From the NCBI GenBank assembly GCA_022509085.1, contig JAFLTW010000001.1, forward strand, positions 310,001 to 374,000: a stretch of 64,000 nt of DNA, in the 5' to 3' direction. Every line of letters starts with the position of its first letter. Within the stretch, counting starts at the first letter, position 1. Shown here piece by piece: positions 18,813 to 27,754 of the stretch. The notes beneath the pieces were generated by a model. That model was not told the DNA's origin. It saw nothing but the letters and a program-made list of their open reading frames with translations, and searched no databases. Both the position numbers and the translations under genes were made by a program. The DNA is from Muribaculaceae bacterium (GTDB taxonomy: Bacteria > Bacteroidota > Bacteroidia > Bacteroidales > Muribaculaceae).

Positions 18813-18883
18813 TGCCTTGTGGTGTAATGGTAGCACGCAGGTTTCTGGCACCTTTAGTGAGGGTTCGAATCCTTCCAAGGCAA
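18813..18883 (+). tRNA. tRNA-Gln (CTG anticodon)
   Basis: Acceptor TGCCTTG/CAAGGCA; anticodon loop TTCTGGC; GGTTCGAATCC T-arm. Confidence 0.87.
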
Positions 18884-18927
18884 CTTATAGAATTATGCAA
18901 CAATAAGTTATTTGTTAAGAACGCTTC

Positions 18928-18970
18928 AAGCGGTGTCTCTTGTGATTAAGAAACACCGCTTATTTTTATT
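18928..18970 (+). terminator. Intrinsic terminator after tRNA-Gln
   Basis: AAGCGGTGT...ACACCGCTT followed by ATTTTTATTT. Confidence 0.75.
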
Positions 18971-19132
18971 TATGGTAAGCCTCTTATTTTTTTGCCTGCG
19001 TTCTCAAACTTTTGACTGCTAAAGAGTGTTTATTTTATATAAAATCCACAAATTGGATTTAAGCCATATAAACGGACTTAATCCATAAACGGGAAAAATA
19101 TATAACGGAATAAACCTAAAAAACTCAATACA

Positions 19133-19705
19133 ATGGAAAACTCTAATTCTCTTTACAACTTCAAGAAGCTTTGGTGGATTCCTCTCATCACTGGACTCTT
19201 CTTCATCGGCTTCGGCGTGTGGTGTCTCTGCGACCCCGGCGACTCACTGAAAATACTTGCCTACATCCTTGCCGGCACAATCGGTGCAGTGGGTGTCTTC
19301 AACGTGCTCTACTCCATCTGGGCAGCCAATGAATCAAACGGCTGGGGCTGGGTGGCAGCAGGAGGCGTGGTGGAAATACTTTTCTCCATTTTCCTCTTCT
19401 TTATCCCCGGACCCATCCTCACGTGGATTTTCGTCTACGGCGTGGGCTTCTATATCATCTTCATGGGTATTTTCGCATTCTTTGACGCATTTATGAGACG
19501 CTATTCCAAAGGCTGGCTCCTTTTCTCCCTGCTGCTTCTTGCAGCCACAATCGCCTTCGCTCTCATCTTTATCCTCGCCCCCGTCACCCCCGGTGTGATC
19601 GGATGGCTCTGGATCGGTATCTCCTTTATCTGCTTCGGTGTTTACCGCATCTTGCTCGCATGCAGAGTGCATGAACTCAAGAAGGAAGAAGGCGACGACG
19701 AATAA
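19133..19705 (+). CDS. HdeD/DUF308-like integral membrane protein
   Basis: Six hydrophobic segments; LITGLFFIGFGVWCLCDPGDSLKILAYILAG start typical of DUF308. Confidence 0.75.
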   Translation: MENSNSLYNFKKLWWIPLITGLFFIGFGVWCLCDPGDSLKILAYILAGTIGAVGVFNVLYSIWAANESNGWGWVAAGGVVEILFSIFLFFIPGPILTWIFVYGVGFYIIFMGIFAFFDAFMRRYSKGWLLFSLLLLAATIAFALIFILAPVTPGVIGWLWIGISFICFGVYRILLACRVHELKKEEGDDE

Positions 19706-19723
19706 ATCTGACAGTCAAACGAA

Positions 19724-19753
19724 TAAAGGGAGTCTCTGATTGACTCCCTTTTT
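19724..19753 (+). terminator. Intrinsic terminator
   Basis: AAAGGGAGTC-tctgatt-GACTCCCTTTTT. Confidence 0.85.
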
Positions 19754-19787
19754 AGTTGCCTTTTTAATATTTTTTTAATAAACCGAA

Positions 19788-19804
19788 TTGGCACAGTCTT
19801 TGTT
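19788..19804 (+). promoter_or_regulatory. Sigma54-like -24/-12 element upstream of dnaK
   Basis: TTGGCACAGTCTTTGTT: GG-N10-GT spacing, TGGCAC-N5-TTG core. Confidence 0.4.
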
Positions 19805-19880
19805 AATACTACAAAAGTAAGAGGCCAACACCTCATAACAAAACTTAAATAAGGAAACTTTAACTTAAATTATTAATATC

Positions 19881-21776
19881 ATGGGAAAGATAATTGGTAT
19901 CGACTTAGGTACGACGAACTCCTGCGTGGCAGTTCTCGAGGGTAAAGACCCCGTTGTAATACCTAATAATGAAGGGCGAAACACCACGCCTTCCGTAGTG
20001 GCATTTGTCGACGGTGGCGAACGCAAGGTTGGCGACCCCGCAAAACGTCAGGCTGTAACCAACCCCACACGCACCATCTACTCCATCAAGCGTTTCATGG
20101 GCGAGAAGTGCGACCAGGTTACCGACGAAATCAAACGTGTACCTTACAAGGTAGTTTGCCAGAACGATATTCCTAAAGTAGACATCGACGGCCGCGACTA
20201 TACGCCGCAGGAAATCTCCGCGATGATTCTTCAGAAGATGAAGAAGACGGCCGAAGATTATCTGGGCCAGCAGGTTACGGAAGCCGTAATCACAGTGCCC
20301 GCATATTTCGACGACTCTCAGCGTCAGGCCACTAAGGAAGCCGGCGAAATCGCCGGACTGAAGGTGCGCCGTATCATCAACGAGCCTACGGCCGCAGCCC
20401 TTGCCTACGGACTTGACAAGAGCACCAAGGAACAGAAGATCGCTGTATTCGACCTCGGTGGCGGTACGTTCGATATCTCCATCCTTGAGCTCGGCGACGG
20501 CGTGTTTGAGGTTAAGTCGACCAACGGCGACACCCACCTCGGTGGCGACGACTTCGACAATGTCATCATCGACTGGCTTGCCGACGAGTTTAACAAGGAT
20601 GAGGGCATGGACCTCCGCCAGGATCCTATGGCTATGCAGCGTCTTAAGGAAGCTGCCGAAAAGGCCAAGATTGAGCTCTCGAGCTCCACTTCCACCGAAA
20701 TCAACCTCCCCTACATCACGGCCAACCAGACGGGTCCGAAACACCTTGTAAAGACCCTCACCCGCGCCAAATTCGAGCAGCTTGCCCATAAGCTCATCGA
20801 TGCCGTGCAGGCTCCGTGTATGAAGGCTCTCGAGGATGCCAAGCTTACAGCAGCCGAGATCGATGAGGTAATCCTCGTAGGCGGCTCCACCCGTATCCCG
20901 GCAATCCAGGACAAGGTAAAGGAAATCTTCGGTAAGGAACCCAACAAGGGTGTCAACCCCGACGAGGTTGTGGCCATCGGCGCAGCCATCCAGGGCGGTG
21001 TCCTCAGCGGCGATGTGAAAGACGTTCTTCTTCTCGACGTCGTGCCCCTTTCAATCGGTATCGAGACAATGGGCAACGTGATGACGAAGATGATCGAGGC
21101 CAACACCACAATTCCTACCCGCAAGAGCGAGGTATTCTCAACGGCTGCCGACAACCAGCCCGAGGTAACAGTCCGTGTACTCCAGGGCGAGCGTCCTATG
21201 GCTCCCGACAACAAGCTCCTCGGCGAGTTCAACCTTACCGGCATCAACCCCGCTCCGCGTGGTGTGCCCCAGATTGAGGTAACCTTCGAGGTAGACGCCA
21301 ACGGTATACTTAACGTAACGGCTAAGGATAAGGCCACCGGTAAGGAACAGTCAATCCGTATCGAGGCATCCAGCGGACTCACCGAAGAGGAGATCAACCG
21401 TATGCGTGAGGAAGCAAAGGCCAACGAGGCAGCCGACAAGGCAGCCAAGGAAAGAGCCGACAAGCTCAACCGCGCCGACAGCGTGATCTTCCAGACCGAG
21501 CGTCAACTCAACGAGCTCGGCGACAAGATTCCGGCAGACCGCAAAGCAGCCATCGAGGTAGCCCTCGACCGTCTGAAAGAGGTTCACAAGAACCAGCTCA
21601 TCGAAGATATCGACTCCGCCGAGAAGGCCGTGCAGGACGCATTCCAGGCAGCAGCCCAGGACATCGCCGCAGCACAGCAGGCAGGTGCGCAGGCCGGTCC
21701 TCAGCCCGGTGCAGGCGCCCAGCCCAACCCCGACGAGAAAGACATCACCGATGTCGACTTCGAAGAAGTAAAATAA
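19881..21776 (+). CDS. dnaK: Chaperone protein DnaK
   Basis: [34 protein letters not shown]-terminal EEVK. Confidence 0.98.
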   Translation: MGKIIGIDLGTTNSCVAVLEGKDPVVIPNNEGRNTTPSVVAFVDGGERKVGDPAKRQAVTNPTRTIYSIKRFMGEKCDQVTDEIKRVPYKVVCQNDIPKVDIDGRDYTPQEISAMILQKMKKTAEDYLGQQVTEAVITVPAYFDDSQRQATKEAGEIAGLKVRRIINEPTAAALAYGLDKSTKEQKIAVFDLGGGTFDISILELGDGVFEVKSTNGDTHLGGDDFDNVIIDWLADEFNKDEGMDLRQDPMAMQRLKEAAEKAKIELSSSTSTEINLPYITANQTGPKHLVKTLTRAKFEQLAHKLIDAVQAPCMKALEDAKLTAAEIDEVILVGGSTRIPAIQDKVKEIFGKEPNKGVNPDEVVAIGAAIQGGVLSGDVKDVLLLDVVPLSIGIETMGNVMTKMIEANTTIPTRKSEVFSTAADNQPEVTVRVLQGERPMAPDNKLLGEFNLTGINPAPRGVPQIEVTFEVDANGILNVTAKDKATGKEQSIRIEASSGLTEEEINRMREEAKANEAADKAAKERADKLNRADSVIFQTERQLNELGDKIPADRKAAIEVALDRLKEVHKNQLIEDIDSAEKAVQDAFQAAAQDIAAAQQAGAQAGPQPGAGAQPNPDEKDITDVDFEEVK

Positions 21777-21809
21777 CCCTCCGATAAGAAACTTATCAAC
21801 ATAACGCGC

Positions 21810-21843
21810 AAGGAGTGTAATCTAACCGATTACACTCCTTTTG
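21810..21843 (+). terminator. Intrinsic terminator of dnaK
   Basis: AAGGAGTGTAATC-taacc-GATTACACTCCTTTT. Confidence 0.88.
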
Positions 21844-21867
21844 TTATTACCGTATCAATTATTTCAA

Positions 21868-22512
21868 TTATTTTATTATGATCTTTTTGTCTCTGAGCAA
21901 AATGCCTTCAAGTATGTCAAATAGATGCTGCATACCGGCATCTCGGCACTGATGACCGAAGTCGTCAACAATCATCAGACGCTCTGCGTCCATTACAGGC
22001 CGTAGCATATCGATATGCCGCGTTCCAATAAGTTCATCCTGCGTGGAACATAGTGCATAGAGCCGATTGAGTTTCTTCTTGACTTCGCCAAGCGTATCGT
22101 ATTTCGAATACCTGTCAAGCACTTCCTGCGTTAGAGTGTAAGTCTGCTCGCCGTCAAGGCGATTGCAGAAATATTGCTGCGGCTGATTGAGCCATCTCCC
22201 GAGTGTGACGTAGGGCTCCGTTGACGGATTGACAACAACAAGCTTTGCGTCATGACTATCGCACATCAACGTCATCCATCCCCCAAGCGACGTACCGATG
22301 ATTATTTCAGGTCGCTCACGCTTTATTATCTCGTTAAGGATTGCGAGCGATTTGTCGGGGTCGGCGTCAAGTTCCGGAGCTATTACTCGATAAAGACCCT
22401 TGAAATGGTCTTGAAGCTGCTTATGTTTTGATCCGTTCGCGCCCGACAAAAAACCATGCACATACATCATCACAGGCAACTCATCCCTCTTGTTTTCTAC
22501 CTCTGTCTTCAT
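21868..22512 (-). CDS. YqiA-like alpha/beta-fold esterase
   Basis: MMYVHGFLSGANGSKHKQL, IIIGTSLGGWMTL nucleophile elbow, DDFGHQC. Confidence 0.75.
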   Translation of the reverse strand: MKTEVENKRDELPVMMYVHGFLSGANGSKHKQLQDHFKGLYRVIAPELDADPDKSLAILNEIIKRERPEIIIGTSLGGWMTLMCDSHDAKLVVVNPSTEPYVTLGRWLNQPQQYFCNRLDGEQTYTLTQEVLDRYSKYDTLGEVKKKLNRLYALCSTQDELIGTRHIDMLRPVMDAERLMIVDDFGHQCRDAGMQHLFDILEGILLRDKKIIIK

Positions 22513-22553
22513 ATATATTTGTATATAATGTTATGATTGCACGGCATTCGTTA

Positions 22554-23456
22554 CTATATCTTATTAGCCCACTCAACACATTTTTTCCGTGCCGCTTTAA
22601 GTGCCTTACTGGGTGTAGGATTGTGGGTTATATTCAGTAACGGCTCGTATTTTCCAATCAGAGCTTTTTCCATTTCATTTAGTTCACCCGGATTAACCTC
22701 TATGAAGTTTACCAAAAGAGAGGCTCTCATCCATTCAATAATCTTTCGAGTATCATCTTCACTGAATCTGTAGTTCTTTTTGTTCTTTTTGTCAGCCAAG
22801 GAGCCCTTAGGGGGAAGAAAACCCAGAATTGCTCCAATACTTCTAAAGAAAGTGGCCGCCTTATGGTGATTCAGTTCTTCTTCCCAAAGCCTTTCTCTTA
22901 ATGATACAGAGGCTTTTCCAATATAGATTATGCCATCCCCATCCTCTCTTATTTTACCGAATTCCTTAGGAAGGGTAACTCCTTTACGTAACATAATACA
23001 ATATAAGCCGGGCCTATTTGGTATTTCCGAACCGTTTTTTAGTTCATCGATTTCAAAAAACTTTCCACCGATAAGATTCTCTTCAATATCTTCTGAACCT
23101 TCGTTATGAGCAGACACTCGATTGGTATATGCTTGTTTGAAGGGAGATTGTGGGGTGGAGCGGGGAAGCGAATCATGCGTGCAATACGAATCGTTAAAGT
23201 TATAAATCATATTTATCACGCTTGATTCGGCACTGTTAAGTTTGTTACCCTTTATTTGGGCTAACCGTTCTTTAAGACAGACCTTGTCACATGGTAGTAC
23301 AATCGAGCCGTTGACCAAAAATTCGTCAGCGTCTCTCATATACTCCCATACTCTTTTTAATGCGTTTTTTCTGATGTTGGGATTTTTCAGTCCCCGGGAA
23401 TCTAATTCTGCAAAAATCAGTTCAGTAATTTCTAATGGTGTCATATCATTATACAT
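22554..23456 (-). CDS. GIY-YIG nuclease domain protein
   Basis: NRPGLYCIML...DGIIYIGKASVSLRERLWEEE pattern; unassigned N-terminal ~110 aa. Confidence 0.6.
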   Translation of the reverse strand: MYNDMTPLEITELIFAELDSRGLKNPNIRKNALKRVWEYMRDADEFLVNGSIVLPCDKVCLKERLAQIKGNKLNSAESSVINMIYNFNDSYCTHDSLPRSTPQSPFKQAYTNRVSAHNEGSEDIEENLIGGKFFEIDELKNGSEIPNRPGLYCIMLRKGVTLPKEFGKIREDGDGIIYIGKASVSLRERLWEEELNHHKAATFFRSIGAILGFLPPKGSLADKKNKKNYRFSEDDTRKIIEWMRASLLVNFIEVNPGELNEMEKALIGKYEPLLNITHNPTPSKALKAARKKCVEWANKI

Positions 23457-23467
23457 AAAAATTTGTA

Positions 23468-23827
23468 CTATTCGTCTTGGAAGTCGAATATTTCGGGGTC
23501 AAACCGTAATTCATCCTCCGGATCGTCCAGATAGTCGTCGAGACGGTCGTTATATTCATCCTCGGCATTGGTAGTTTTCAAATTATTGTCATAGTGGAAA
23601 CCTGAGGGCTGATAGCCTGACGTTTCCTTCTCTTTCACCAGCTCTACCCTATCAGAGTCATATTCAGGCACTGTTTTGCCGGAAGTAGACGTTTCGCTAT
23701 CGGTCTTCGGCGTGCAACACATTAAAAATATGCATCCCACCACATAGAGGAGCCTGCATACCGAAATCTTTCCCACTCCTTTACTGATTCCTTTCCAATG
23801 CCTTTTCATATATCTTCCTGATTTCAT
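23468..23827 (-). CDS. Small putative lipoprotein, acidic C-terminus
   Basis: Hydrophobic N-terminus ending FLMCC; overlaps next gene upstream by 47 nt, true start may be internal. Confidence 0.5.
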   Translation of the reverse strand: MKSGRYMKRHWKGISKGVGKISVCRLLYVVGCIFLMCCTPKTDSETSTSGKTVPEYDSDRVELVKEKETSGYQPSGFHYDNNLKTTNAEDEYNDRLDDYLDDPEDELRFDPEIFDFQDE

Positions 23828-24692
23828 GTTTCAAAGATTCAGGCTTTATCACTTTCAACGATTTACTACGAGAAAGGAGGGCCATGATGAAATCATTAGT
23901 TATGCGAATTTGTAGTCTTATTCTGAATTCTGACTCACTATCCACAAGCACCTCCTGTGAAGAATGTAACGGAGTCGTCTTCAAGAAACTTCCGTCTAAG
24001 GGTGAATAGGAAAGCTCCACCTCTTCTATCGGCTTCGATGGGTCGTCCCATATTCCGTAACTATGCATGAAGAGGTTTTTCGTCTCTATTGACTCATCTC
24101 TTTTAAATTTGCTGTCTGTGAGTTCAAGATTGGAGATACGGTCTATTCCAAAAGTTCTCAATTCATTTTTTTCATCAAGGCATACAAGATACCATAACCC
24201 TAAAGATTCTTTGAGGAAATAAGGTTTAACCGTTTTAAATATCTTCTTGTTGTCTTTTCTAACCAGAGTGTAGGAAAATCCAATCACCCAAGATTCTTTT
24301 ATTGCCGTAATAAGAGTAGGAATCTGGTCGCTTCCTTTGGGACGGTGATGCTCGGGAATAATATAACCCGCACTTTGCCTGTCGTCGCTGATTGAGGTCA
24401 AGAGATCAAAATTCATCAACAAATCTTTGTAGCGTATATCTCTATCCTCATCCGACTCGGAAATATAATAACCATACCCGCGTCGGTTTTTTATCACAAC
24501 GCCAAACATTTCTTCAATTTCCTTTATATCCCTCTGAATAGTTCTAAGAGTGAGCCCTACATCATAACCTCTTATAGCAATCTGGTTATTAACATAATAT
24601 ATCAAATCGTCGGACGGTACATATTTTTGTAGTCCCGACAATCGGTTGATGATAAGAATATAGCGAATCAATCGCCCCATTTTCTGTTTCAT
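23781..24692 (-). CDS. WYL-domain transcriptional regulator
   Basis: N-terminal HTH (TLRTIQRDIKEIEEMFGVVIKNRRGYGYYI), WYL-like FKTVKPYFLKESLGLWYLVCLDE. Confidence 0.87.
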   Translation of the reverse strand: MKQKMGRLIRYILIINRLSGLQKYVPSDDLIYYVNNQIAIRGYDVGLTLRTIQRDIKEIEEMFGVVIKNRRGYGYYISESDEDRDIRYKDLLMNFDLLTSISDDRQSAGYIIPEHHRPKGSDQIPTLITAIKESWVIGFSYTLVRKDNKKIFKTVKPYFLKESLGLWYLVCLDEKNELRTFGIDRISNLELTDSKFKRDESIETKNLFMHSYGIWDDPSKPIEEVELSYSPLDGSFLKTTPLHSSQEVLVDSESEFRIRLQIRITNDFIMALLSRSKSLKVIKPESLKHEIRKIYEKALERNQ

Positions 24693-24832
24693 GATGCAAA
24701 ATTAATATCCCAAAACGACAATACATGTCGCTTTCAAAAAAAATCATATTTTTTTCAAAAAAAATTGTTTGACGACGCAAATTGACGCTTTGTCTTCATA
24801 ATTTTGTCAAATAAAAACAAAAAATAATTATC

Positions 24833-25258
24833 ATGAAAAAAGGAAAGAATTATGCAATGGTTTGGAAGTGCATCTTTGCATTTTCATTAATTTTTATCCT
24901 CAACTCCTGTTCCGATGATAATGAACCGGAATCAGATTCTGGTGAAAGTGTGGTTGGACGATGGCAGAAATATCAAGTGATGGATTCTAACGGGGACTTC
25001 TCAGAAGGAGATCTTGATGAATTCTGGATATTCTATGCCGACGGTTCATTCAAAAACGAGGATAGCGGAAGCATAACCACAACGGGATATTATACCGTAG
25101 AAGGCAGTATGCTTAATATATTCTCCCATTCTACCAATGACCTGGAAGAAGAAGAAAACTTTTCAGGCAATTATGTAATTGAAGATGAATATATGACCTA
25201 TTCGTTTACAGACTTGAGGGATGGTGAAGAATTAACCATACGTTTCAAGAGAATGTAA
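24833..25258 (+). CDS. Lipocalin-like lipoprotein
   Basis: Lipobox ILNSCS; VVGRWQKYQVMDSNG...GYYTVEGSML. Confidence 0.65.
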   Translation: MKKGKNYAMVWKCIFAFSLIFILNSCSDDNEPESDSGESVVGRWQKYQVMDSNGDFSEGDLDEFWIFYADGSFKNEDSGSITTTGYYTVEGSMLNIFSHSTNDLEEEENFSGNYVIEDEYMTYSFTDLRDGEELTIRFKRM

Positions 25259-25294
25259 CGATCACAAAAATCCTACACAGTAGGTTTTTAGAGT

Positions 25295-25690
25295 CTAGAC
25301 TCTAATGGAGATTTCGTAAATACTGCCAATCGGAATGATAGCGCCTGTATCAAGGGTCAGGAGGGAGTCTGCTTCAATTATCTTGGAAATTCTGCCTATA
25401 GTTGTGGTATACGTTCCTCCTGTTTTCGTCTTGTCCGGCACAAAATAAGTGACGGCAACAGTTTTATCATCGGCATACGCCTCTTGAATCTTCTTTGAAA
25501 TCTCCAACTTTTCCTCGTTGCTTAACTCTATACGGACATTGGTGATGCGTGCCGTCTCTGATATGGCGTCGTCATGACCCGACAGAGCAGCGAAAGGTGC
25601 AAACTGCGCTGCACGGTTTTCCATCGGCATCGGAGTCCGAAATGGCGACCGATAATGCGGAAGCTCTATGATATCATCATAATTCTCCAT
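25295..25690 (-). CDS. YolD-like protein
   Basis: MENRAAQFAPFAALSGHDDAISETAR and stop adjacent to a Y-family polymerase start; YolD-UvrX-like pairing. Confidence 0.65.
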   Translation of the reverse strand: MENYDDIIELPHYRSPFRTPMPMENRAAQFAPFAALSGHDDAISETARITNVRIELSNEEKLEISKKIQEAYADDKTVAVTYFVPDKTKTGGTYTTTIGRISKIIEADSLLTLDTGAIIPIGSIYEISIRV

Positions 25691-27178
25691 CTAAGCTTTA
25701 TGTCCTCCTATCTGTCTGTTGCGTTCTTTCTGGGTAGCGCCGTCTGCGAAGTTCAGCCCTTTGAGCACAACGTTTTTCCCGAATTTCTCACGCAGTCGAA
25801 GTATGGCCTCCTGTTGGCGACGCTCCTTATCTTGTCTCTCCTTTTCAGTCTTCTCGATCCTCCTTATCTCTTCCACATCGTCAAACAGGCTCAACTGCCT
25901 CGCTGCAGGTTGCCCCTTCTTCAAATCGTCTTCCGAAACAAGACGGTTGATCGATAATGTAAGGCGCCTTACAAGCAGTTTAGGATTGATTATCCTGTCA
26001 TAAAGCTCAGCAACCTTCTCAATCAGCACACTTGCCGAAGAGGTCGGTGTCTCGATATTGATTGTGCCGTGGGCATGAGTAGGCACATTCCGTCCGTACC
26101 TGTCAGTATGGATAGTGCCACGATATTGGGAGGCAATATTCTGGTTGGTCAATGACTCCACGTCATAACCCACTGTCAGCACCAGCTGGTCGGTGAGCAG
26201 TCTCTTCTCAATCAATTCATAAGACACTGAGTCTGCCATTTCCAGCGCAACAATTCTTGCCTTTTTAGCCGTATAAGCCGACTGTAGCACCTGCCCGCTG
26301 CTTATCGACTTCGACTCCGGCCTGTACGCCTTCACCTGGGCCATCGTCACGGGTTCCCATCCCCATGCATGGTCAATCAGGAGTTCGGCGTTGACTCCAA
26401 ACAGCTTATAAAGCAGATTCTCGTTGGTCAACGACCGCGTGGCCACATCGCCCATCGTAAACATTCCGTTAAGTGCCAGGGTGCGGGCAATCCCTGGTCC
26501 TACACGCCAGAAATCCGTTAGCGGCCTATGATTCCATAGCTCCTTCCGGTAGCTCATCTCATCGAGTTGGGCAATGCGCACTCCGTCCTTGTCAGGCTGC
26601 ATCTTCTTGGCCTTGATGTCCATCGCTATCTTGCATAGATACATGTTGGTGCCGATACCGGCCGTGGCCGTGATGCCGGTCTCTTTCAGAACGGTACGGA
26701 TTATCTTCATAGCCAGGTCGTGGGCCGAGAGATGGTATAGGTCAATATATTCGGTGGCATCGATAAACACCTCATCTATAGAGTAGACATGGATATCTTC
26801 CGGCGCCACAAACCGCAGATAGATCTCGTAGATCTTAGTGCTGAATGCAATGTAATGCGACATTCGCGGCGGTGCAATCAAGAAGTCCACGGCCAAGTCA
26901 GGGTTCTCTTTCAGCTGGCGGGCGGAATACGACTTTCCGGCATGTCCCCGGTAACGATTTGCATCGTTTACTTTCTGCACCACTTCAAAGAGCCGGGGTC
27001 GACCACCGGTGCCATAGACCTTGAGTGCGGGCGAAACAGCCAGACATATCGTCTTCTGCGTGCGCGACTCGTCGGCTACCACCAGACATGTGTCTAACGG
27101 ATCCAACCCTCGCTCCACACACTCCACGCTTGCATAGAAGCTCTTCAGGTCAATGGCGATATAGCACCTCTCATCCAT
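25691..27178 (-). CDS. Y-family (DinB/UvrX-like) DNA polymerase
   Basis: YIAIDLKSFYASVECVERG, VYSIDEVFID, GITATAGIGTNMYLCKIAMD. Confidence 0.92.
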   Translation of the reverse strand: MDERCYIAIDLKSFYASVECVERGLDPLDTCLVVADESRTQKTICLAVSPALKVYGTGGRPRLFEVVQKVNDANRYRGHAGKSYSARQLKENPDLAVDFLIAPPRMSHYIAFSTKIYEIYLRFVAPEDIHVYSIDEVFIDATEYIDLYHLSAHDLAMKIIRTVLKETGITATAGIGTNMYLCKIAMDIKAKKMQPDKDGVRIAQLDEMSYRKELWNHRPLTDFWRVGPGIARTLALNGMFTMGDVATRSLTNENLLYKLFGVNAELLIDHAWGWEPVTMAQVKAYRPESKSISSGQVLQSAYTAKKARIVALEMADSVSYELIEKRLLTDQLVLTVGYDVESLTNQNIASQYRGTIHTDRYGRNVPTHAHGTINIETPTSSASVLIEKVAELYDRIINPKLLVRRLTLSINRLVSEDDLKKGQPAARQLSLFDDVEEIRRIEKTEKERQDKERRQQEAILRLREKFGKNVVLKGLNFADGATQKERNRQIGGHKA

Positions 27179-27284
27179 GATTTTCTTACAACAAAGTTAC
27201 AAAAAATTTAGAGGATTATCAAGAGGCACGTATTGCAGAAAATTAAAAAATGGTCTAAATTTGTAGAAGATTAAGTCCTGAGCT

Positions 27285-27632
27285 ATGAAGAGAAGATTTT
27301 TTATTGGAATTTTAGCTGTTTGCGGTTTGTGTTTGAGCGCCAAGGCACAGAAGGTATATGCCACCAACTATGCTTACCAGGCCGACGTAAAGGTATACGT
27401 GGTAAACCACGATTATCAGGCCGACCTGATAGTGTATAAAACCGACAGGCCATATAATGCAAAAAAGGAGGAAAATAAGGGAATCTGGTATTTTACCGAC
27501 AAATCTTACAATGCCGACAAGAAAATATATTTCGTTGACCATCCCTACCAGGCCGACCTCAAGATATATTTCACTGATAAGGATTATCGAGCCGGCTGGA
27601 GGGAGAAATCGAAAATCTACATAATGTATTAA
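27285..27632 (+). CDS. DUF6150-like secreted protein with internal repeats
   Basis: Signal peptide; repeated (K)(I/V)Y-x-x-D-x-x-YQAD-L modules. Confidence 0.65.
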   Translation: MKRRFFIGILAVCGLCLSAKAQKVYATNYAYQADVKVYVVNHDYQADLIVYKTDRPYNAKKEENKGIWYFTDKSYNADKKIYFVDHPYQADLKIYFTDKDYRAGWREKSKIYIMY

Positions 27633-27639
27633 AGCCCCC

Positions 27640-27754
27640 TATAATCGCAAAAATTTGTAGAATCCGGCGTTATAATCGCAAAAATTTGTAGATTCCGGCC
27701 GTTATAATCGCAAAAATTTGTATTTTTGTTGTCTCCTAATCGTGATTTTTTGTA
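27640..27754 (+). repeat. Four iterated ~20-bp elements with 31/32/32-bp period ending at the fic start codon
   Basis: tataatcgcaaaaatttgta at 27640, 27671, 27703; degenerate cctaatcgtgattttttgta at 27735; ATG at 27755. Confidence 0.85.

Noticed and set aside
18813-18883. tRNA-Gln as attachment site of an integrated element
   Set aside because: No 3'-end tRNA duplication, integrase or mobilisation genes seen nearby; adjacent genes are core (DUF308, dnaK)
27640-27754. CRISPR array
   Set aside because: Intervals between the 20-bp units are only 11-12 bp and partly similar; better explained as a regulatory iteron-like array
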